The notes beneath the pieces are model-generated. The model was given only the letters and a program-made list of their open reading frames with translations, was not told where the DNA came from and ran no database searches. Made by a program: the position numbers and the translations under genes. Below, one piece after another: positions 5,009 through 8,505 of a stretch of 8,505 nucleotides of DNA (its first letter is position 1; each line of letters begins with the position of its first letter). Origin of the DNA: Clostridiales bacterium UBA4644 (GTDB taxonomy: Bacteria > Bacillota > Clostridia > Oscillospirales > Butyricicoccaceae); contig DHMK01000018.1 in assembly GCA_002405755.1 (NCBI GenBank), positions 28,382 to 36,886 of the forward strand, in the 5' to 3' direction.

Positions 5009-7676
5009 ACCAGGTCTCTCCATAGCTCACCTCGGCCACCAGCGGCGTTTTCAGCCGGGCGGCCCCCTCCATTTCCTCCTTCAGCAGGGCGCAGGCCTGC
5101 TCCAGCTCCTCCCGGGGCGCTTCCAGGATCAGCTCGTCGTGGACCTGCAGGATCAGCCGGGTGCGCAGCCTTTCCCGCTGCAGCCGCCGGGCCACCCGCA
5201 CCATGGCCAGCTTGATGATGTCTGCCGCCGTCCCCTGGATAGGGGCGTTCATGGCGGCCCGCTGGCCGAAGGAGCGCAGCTGGAAGTTGGCGCTCTTCAG
5301 CTCCGGCAGCCACCGCCGCCTGCCGTAAAGCGTTGTCACATAGCCCTGCTTCGCGCCCTCCCTTTTGATCCGGTCCATATAGTCCCGCACGCCGTGATAG
5401 CGCTCCAGATAGGCATCGATATACTGCTGGGCCTCCCTGGTGCTCACATGGATATCGTCGGCCAGCGACCAGGCGGAGATGCCGTAAACGATGCCGAAGT
5501 TCACCGCCTTTGCGGCGGAGCGCAGCTGGGGCGTTACCAGCTCCAGCGGGATGTGGAACACCTGGGAGGCCGTCACCGCGTGGAAATCCTCCCCGGAGGC
5601 AAAGGCCTCCTGCATGGCGGCGTCGTCTGCCATGTGGGCCAGCACCCGCAGCTCGATCTGGGAATAGTCCGCATCCACCAGCAGCCAGCCCTCTCTGGGC
5701 ACGAAGCACCGGCGCACCTCGCTCCCCTGCTGCTGCCGGACGGGCAGGTTCTGCAAATTGGGGTCGGCGGAGCTGAGCCGGCCCGTGGCCGTCACCGTCT
5801 GATGGAAGGTGGAATGGATGCGGCCGTCCGGCCCGATAAAGCGGCTCAGGCCCTCCACATAGGTGCTCTTCAGCTTGGAGGCCTTGCGCCAGCGCAAAAC
5901 GGCGTCTGCCAGCGGGCTCTGCTCCCGGAGTTTTTCCAGCGTGTCCGCGTCGGTGGCATAGCCGGAGCGGGTCTTTTTGCCCGCCTTCAGGCCCTGCTCC
6001 TCAAAGAGCACCGTCCCCAGCTGCTTGGGAGAGCCGATCTTGAACTCGTGGCCCGCCATCCGATAGATCTCCTTTTCCCAGCCGGCGATCTCCTCGTCCA
6101 GCGCCCGGCCAAAGGCCTGCAGCCGCGCCTCGTCCACGGCCACGCCCGCCTGCTGCATTTCTGCCAGCACCGGCGTCAGCGGCAGCTCGATGGTCTCATA
6201 AAGCTCCCGCATCCCCTGCTGCCGCAGCTTTTCCTCCAGCACCTCCTGCAGGCATTCCGCCGCCGCGGCGCGGCTGGCGGCCCGGGCATGGCGCATGGCC
6301 CGGTCGGGAAGCTCTGCCGGCCCGTCCAGCAGCGAGAGCTGCCCCTCCGGCTGGGCGTCCTCCCCCCGGCAGGGGGTGAAGCCGCAATATTTTCGGCAGA
6401 CCCCGTCGATCTCATAAGCCCCCGCCGCCGGATCCAGCAGATAGGCGGCGATGGCGGAATCAAAGACCCAGTTTTCCGCCGGGACGCCCGCCTCCAGCAG
6501 GCGGCACAGCAGCGGCTTGATCCCGTGGCCCGCCTTGGGCAGCGCCGGCGGCAGCAAAAGCGCCAGCGCCCGGTCCCAGTCGCCGGTATAGCGCTCCCGG
6601 TCCAGCAAATAGGCCTCCGCCTGCGCCTCCGTGGGCGACTGCTGCACGGCGATCAGCGAAAGCTCCTCCTCCGCCCGGACATAAGCCGTCCTTCCGCAGG
6701 CCAGAAGGGCCTGTCCCGCCTGACGGACCTGCTCCTCCGTCAAAAGCTCCGTCATATGGCATTGGCATTCCAGGACGGGCCCGCCCGCAAGATCCTCCTC
6801 CGTGGGCTTGAGGCCCATCTTTTCGATGAACCGGACGAAGCCCAGCCGGGAAAACAGCGCATAAAGCTCCGGCTTTTCCTCCGCGGGGCTCCAGCGGGTG
6901 TCCGCCGGGTGAACGTCCAGGGGAGCATGGGTGTCGATGGTGGCCAGCGCATAGGACATCCGCGCGCTCTCCTCCCCCTGGGCCAGCTTTGTGCGCACGC
7001 CGGGCCGGATGGCCACCGTCTGCAGACGGGCATAGACCTCATCCAGGCTCCCGTAGCGGTGCAGCAGCTCCATGGCGGTCTTCTCCCCGATGCCGGGAAC
7101 GCCGGGGATATTGTCGGAGGCATCGCCCATCAGGGCCTTCAGGTCCACGATCCGGGCCGGCTCGAAGCCATATTCCTCCCGGAAGCGCTCCGGCGTGTAG
7201 CGGACGGTCTCCGTCTTGCCCATGCGGCTTTTCACATGGAGCACGGTGGTGCTTTCGGAGATCAGCTGAAAGCTGTCCTTATCGCCGGTGACCAGCAGAC
7301 ACTCGTCTCCCTCCTGTGCGCCCAGACGGCACATGGTGCCCAGCAAATCGTCGGCCTCATAGCCCGCCAGCTCCACCCGCAGGATGCCCATGGCGTCCAG
7401 CACGGACTTCAGCACCGGCAGCTGCAGCGCCAGCTCCTCCGGCATGGGCTTGCGCTGGGCCTTATAGCCGGCATAGGCCTTGTGGCGGAAGGTGGGCTCC
7501 CGCCGGTCAAAGGCCACGCAGAGCCCCTCGGGCTTTTCCTCCTCCAGCAGCTTCTGCAAAATGGCCACAAAGCCATAGACCGCGTTGGTGGGCGTCCCGT
7601 CGGGGGCGTTCAGCGGCCGCACGCCGTAAAAGGCCCGGTTGATCAGGCTGTTGCCGTCCAGAACCATCAGTTTCAT
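4992..7676 (-). CDS. polA: DNA polymerase I
   Basis: Repair and lagging-strand polymerase that removes primers and fills gaps. The 894 residues show three regions. The 5' nuclease (about 1-290) has LDGNSLINRAF (6-16), FDRREPTFRH (56-65), GYEADDLLGT (105-114), VTGDKDSFQL (129-138) and MGDASDNIPGVPGIGEKTA (183-201). The middle region (about 300-490) resembles a 3'-5' exonuclease fold but lacks a recognisable DxE motif I and the later acidic motifs, so proofreading is probably absent, as in Bacillus and Thermus Pol I. The polymerase domain has TGRLSSADPNLQNLP (631-645), motif A DYSQIELR with D670, motif B with K723, F727 and Y731 (KAVNFGIVYG), and motif C QVHDE with H846, D847 and E848. ATG 7676 has GGGAGG about 8 nt upstream. 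It is the first gene of polA-rimI-tsaD, with its own promoter. Confidence 0.97.
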   Translation of the reverse strand: MKLMVLDGNSLINRAFYGVRPLNAPDGTPTNAVYGFVAILQKLLEEEKPEGLCVAFDRREPTFRHKAYAGYKAQRKPMPEELALQLPVLKSVLDAMGILRVELAGYEADDLLGTMCRLGAQEGDECLLVTGDKDSFQLISESTTVLHVKSRMGKTETVRYTPERFREEYGFEPARIVDLKALMGDASDNIPGVPGIGEKTAMELLHRYGSLDEVYARLQTVAIRPGVRTKLAQGEESARMSYALATIDTHAPLDVHPADTRWSPAEEKPELYALFSRLGFVRFIEKMGLKPTEEDLAGGPVLECQCHMTELLTEEQVRQAGQALLACGRTAYVRAEEELSLIAVQQSPTEAQAEAYLLDRERYTGDWDRALALLLPPALPKAGHGIKPLLCRLLEAGVPAENWVFDSAIAAYLLDPAAGAYEIDGVCRKYCGFTPCRGEDAQPEGQLSLLDGPAELPDRAMRHARAASRAAAAECLQEVLEEKLRQQGMRELYETIELPLTPVLAEMQQAGVAVDEARLQAFGRALDEEIAGWEKEIYRMAGHEFKIGSPKQLGTVLFEEQGLKAGKKTRSGYATDADTLEKLREQSPLADAVLRWRKASKLKSTYVEGLSRFIGPDGRIHSTFHQTVTATGRLSSADPNLQNLPVRQQQGSEVRRCFVPREGWLLVDADYSQIELRVLAHMADDAAMQEAFASGEDFHAVTASQVFHIPLELVTPQLRSAAKAVNFGIVYGISAWSLADDIHVSTREAQQYIDAYLERYHGVRDYMDRIKREGAKQGYVTTLYGRRRWLPELKSANFQLRSFGQRAAMNAPIQGTAADIIKLAMVRVARRLQRERLRTRLILQVHDELILEAPREELEQACALLKEEMEGAARLKTPLVAEVSYGETWYDAKK

Positions 7677-7708
7677 CCTGCCATCCTCCCTGAAGATGCG
7701 TTTTCTTT

Positions 7709-7737
7709 ATTATAAGCGGATGCGGCGGGTTTTGAAA
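7709..7737 (-). promoter_or_regulatory. Promoter of the polA operon
   Basis: TATAAT (7714-7709) is a perfect -10; 17 bp upstream stands TTTCAA (7737-7732), a poor -35. Transcription would begin near 7702, giving a 5' leader of about 25 nt. It is divergent from the tRNA-Gln promoter. Confidence 0.6.
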
Positions 7738-7747
7738 GCCCTTTTGC

Positions 7748-7776
7748 AAAAAAATCCGGAAAAATCCGAAAAAACC
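7748..7776 (+). promoter_or_regulatory. Phased A-tracts, UP-element-like, before the tRNA-Gln promoter
   Basis: Three A-tracts (7748-7754, 7760-7764, 7769-7774), each followed by a short TCCG or CCG, recur with a period of about 10-11 bp and end just before the -35. Helically phased A-tracts bend DNA and can contact the RNA polymerase alpha subunit, as in strong stable-RNA promoters. Confidence 0.5.
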
Positions 7777-7778
7777 GC

Positions 7779-7806
7779 TTGACAAACGGCGGATATGCGG
7801 TATAAT
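7779..7806 (+). promoter_or_regulatory. Near-consensus promoter of tRNA-Gln
   Basis: Perfect TTGACA (7779-7784) and perfect TATAAT (7801-7806) with a 16-bp spacer. Initiation would fall near 7813, only a few bases before the mature 5' end of the tRNA at 7820, so the precursor leader would be very short. Confidence 0.9.
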
Positions 7807-7819
7807 AATTCTTGCGTTT

Positions 7820-7893
7820 AGCGAGATTGTGTAAGGGTAGCACGACAGACTCTGACTCTGTTTGTGAGGGTTCGAATCCTTCTCTCGCTGCCA
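7820..7893 (+). tRNA. tRNA-Gln (anticodon CUG), CCA encoded
   Basis: Folds as a full cloverleaf of 74 nt including CCA. The acceptor is AGCGAGA / TCTCGCT (7 bp) with discriminator G7890 and encoded CCA 7891-7893. The D stem is GTGT/GCAC with loop AAGGGTA; the anticodon stem ACAGA/TCTGT holds loop CTCTGAC with anticodon CTG at 7852-7854, which reads CAG. The T arm is GAGGG/CCTTC (one G-T pair) with loop TTCGAAT; the variable region is 4 nt. The acceptor sequence and anticodon fit tRNA-Gln. The gene is preceded by a near-perfect promoter and followed 5 nt later by an intrinsic terminator, so it is a single-gene unit. Confidence 0.96.
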
Positions 7894-7898
7894 GAAAG

Positions 7899-7930
7899 AC
7901 AGCTCGTCCAATCGGACGGGCTGTTTTTGT
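7899..7930 (+). terminator. Intrinsic terminator of tRNA-Gln
   Basis: An 11-bp stem (7899-7909 with 7914-7924, one T-G pair) closed by the loop AATC and followed by TTTTTGT. It starts 6 nt after the CCA end. Confidence 0.93.
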
Positions 7931-7933
7931 GTT

Positions 7934-8060
7934 ATCGCAAAGCCCCGTGGATTCGAACCCCCGGCGGCGAGTGCCGCCGTCATGCCGCAGGGAGCCGGTC
8001 TTTCCGGCGACCGAGGCGGTCAGATCAACAGGGGTCCCCGCAAGGGCCTGCCCTGCGGGG
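7934..8060. other. Hairpin-rich 127-bp segment between the terminator repeats
   Basis: At least four successive inverted repeats are visible: CGGCGGC/GCCGCCG (7962-7979, 4-nt loop), GCCGG/CCGGC, GACCG/CGGTC, and CCCCGCA with its partner (8036-8060, 7 bp plus 3 bp after a bulge). No convincing coding start with a ribosome site was seen. On the minus strand it also holds GGTTCGAATCC, the core of a tRNA T arm, but the flanking bases do not pair as a T stem and no tRNA can be folded. With the terminator at 8061 it could form the body of a structured RNA, although no promoter was recognised. Confidence 0.45.
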
Positions 8061-8089
8061 CAGCTCGTCCAATCGGACGGGCTGTTTTT
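8061..8089 (+). terminator. Second copy of the tRNA-Gln-type terminator
   Basis: CAGCTCGTCC and GGACGGGCTG pair around the loop AATC, followed by five T (8085-8089). It lies upstream of the Cys-rich gene and would stop any transcript arriving from the left. Confidence 0.85.
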
Positions 8090-8114
8090 GTGTTGTTGGG
8101 AAAGGCCCTCCCCC

Positions 8115-8143
8115 TTGCGTGTTGGCTTCAAGCGTGGTATCAT
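8115..8143 (+). promoter_or_regulatory. Promoter of the Cys-rich small protein gene
   Basis: TTGCGT (8115-8120), a 17-bp spacer and TATCAT (8138-8143, five of six consensus). Transcription would begin near 8150 and leave a 5' leader of about 27 nt that includes the AAAGGAG ribosome site. Confidence 0.6.
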
Positions 8144-8176
8144 AGAAAAAAACACCGGCGGAAAGGAGCCTTTTGC

Positions 8177-8467
8177 ATGAGCGAAAAGCCTTATTGGGAG
8201 GGCAAGCACTATGCCTTTTTTCAGAATAAAGAATGTGAGTTTTTCCCCTGCCACAAAACGGAGCAGCCGGAGCAGTTCAACTGCCTGTTCTGCTACTGTC
8301 CGCTATATGCCCTGGGCGAAAGGTGCGGCGGCGGCTTCACCTATACGGAAAACGGCTGCAAGGATTGCTCCGGCTGCATGCTGCCCCATGTGCCGAAAAA
8401 TTACGGCTATATCATGGACAGGTTCGGCGAGATCATGGCTCTGGCGGCCAAAAAAGAGGAAAAATAA
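8177..8467 (+). CDS. Cysteine-rich small-domain protein, putative metal binding
   Basis: A 96-residue soluble protein with nine cysteines (20, 25, 36, 39, 41, 50, 61, 64, 67) plus H26 and H71. The order FFQNKECEFFPCH (14-26), FNCLFCYCPLY (34-44), CGGGFTYTENG (50-60) and CKDCSGCMLPH (61-71) agrees with the Pfam 'cysteine-rich small domain' (PF04071) of clostridia and methanogens, as I remember it; that family is thought to bind metal, but its role is unknown. The short linear spacing of Cys would suit zinc or an Fe-S cluster. No signal peptide or membrane segment is seen; the C-terminus is a charged helix (AAKKEEK). ATG 8177 has AAAGGAG 8 nt upstream. It has its own promoter and sits alone after the tRNA terminators; its downstream neighbour is outside the window. 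Confidence 0.88.
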   Translation: MSEKPYWEGKHYAFFQNKECEFFPCHKTEQPEQFNCLFCYCPLYALGERCGGGFTYTENGCKDCSGCMLPHVPKNYGYIMDRFGEIMALAAKKEEK

Positions 8468-8505
8468 GCAAAAGGCGGGCGCTTTAGCCGTGTGCCGATA
8501 AGACA

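Larger units (their letters stand above)
7900..8094 (+). repeat. Exact 34-bp direct repeat (7900-7933 and 8061-8094)
   Basis: The tRNA-Gln terminator hairpin, T-run and the next bases recur without any mismatch 161 bp downstream. The identity ends abruptly on both sides. The two copies enclose 127 bp of different sequence. This could be a duplicated terminator, a copy of a dispersed intergenic repeat, or the footprint of an element that used the terminator sequence as a recombination site. Confidence 0.85.

Noticed and set aside
5139..7715. 858-codon open frame on the plus strand opposite polA
   Set aside because: It is antisense to a complete, motif-rich DNA polymerase I; the product is a Gln/His/Gly/Leu-rich string without domains, as expected from the reverse of GC-rich coding DNA.
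7900..8094. CRISPR array or prophage attachment sites
   Set aside because: There are only two repeat copies, the repeat is a terminator hairpin with a T-run, no cas or integrase gene is present, and the repeat does not include the tRNA 3' end.
7864..8180. Plus-strand frames through the tRNA-Gln and the 34-bp repeat, giving QSDGLFLC-type peptides twice
   Set aside because: They start inside the tRNA gene and the repeated peptide is only the translation of the duplicated terminator; no ribosome binding site is present.
7507..8254. Minus-strand open frames across the tRNA-Gln gene and the terminator repeats
   Set aside because: The phrase EGFEPSQ is the usual result of translating the reverse of a tRNA T arm; these frames also cross two terminators and the polA promoter, so they are spurious.

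Overview
The window looks like chromosome from a GC-rich member of the Clostridia (Firmicutes), probably Oscillospiraceae/Ruminococcaceae-like. The signs are a Gram-positive-type Rex repressor, strong GGGAGG-type ribosome binding sites, a DNA polymerase I with a degenerate proofreading domain, a tRNA with encoded CCA, sigma-A-type promoters and a PF04071-like Cys-rich small protein. The genus is an inference. Most genes are on the minus strand; a tRNA and one small gene at the right end are on the plus strand.

Layout, left to right. (1) 1-454 (-): 5' part of a methionine ABC transporter ATPase (metN), cut by the window edge. Its roughly 280-nt leader has a promoter (743-771), a 46-codon ORF with 12 Met and 4 Cys (546-686), and an intrinsic terminator (487-519) just before metN. 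This resembles leader-peptide transcription attenuation and is the most interesting item here. (2) 861-3205 (-): rex, a short-chain dehydrogenase and a TtcA-like PP-loop tRNA thiolase, closely spaced and probably one operon, with a good promoter upstream of rex that has a perfect dyad in its spacer. (3) 3206-3509: intergenic stretch of 304 bp with the rex promoter, three DnaA-box-like 9-mers and the terminator of the next operon. (4) 3510-7676 (-): polA-rimI-tsaD, an overlapping operon (polA/rimI by 17 bp, rimI/tsaD by 4 bp). (5) 7677-7819: divergent promoters for polA (-) and tRNA-Gln (+). (6) 7820-8094 (+): tRNA-Gln(CUG) and its terminator; a 34-bp block of that terminator is repeated exactly 161 bp downstream, enclosing a hairpin-rich 127-bp segment. 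(7) 8177-8467 (+): 96-aa cysteine-rich putative metal-binding protein with its own promoter. I see nothing supportable in 8468-8505.

How the genes fit together: polA serves replication and repair; tsaD, rimI, ttcA and the tRNA belong to translation; rex is an NADH/NAD+ sensor heading an operon with an oxidoreductase; metN with its Met/Cys-rich leader concerns sulfur amino acid supply. All function calls come from reading motifs by eye; no database search was run.
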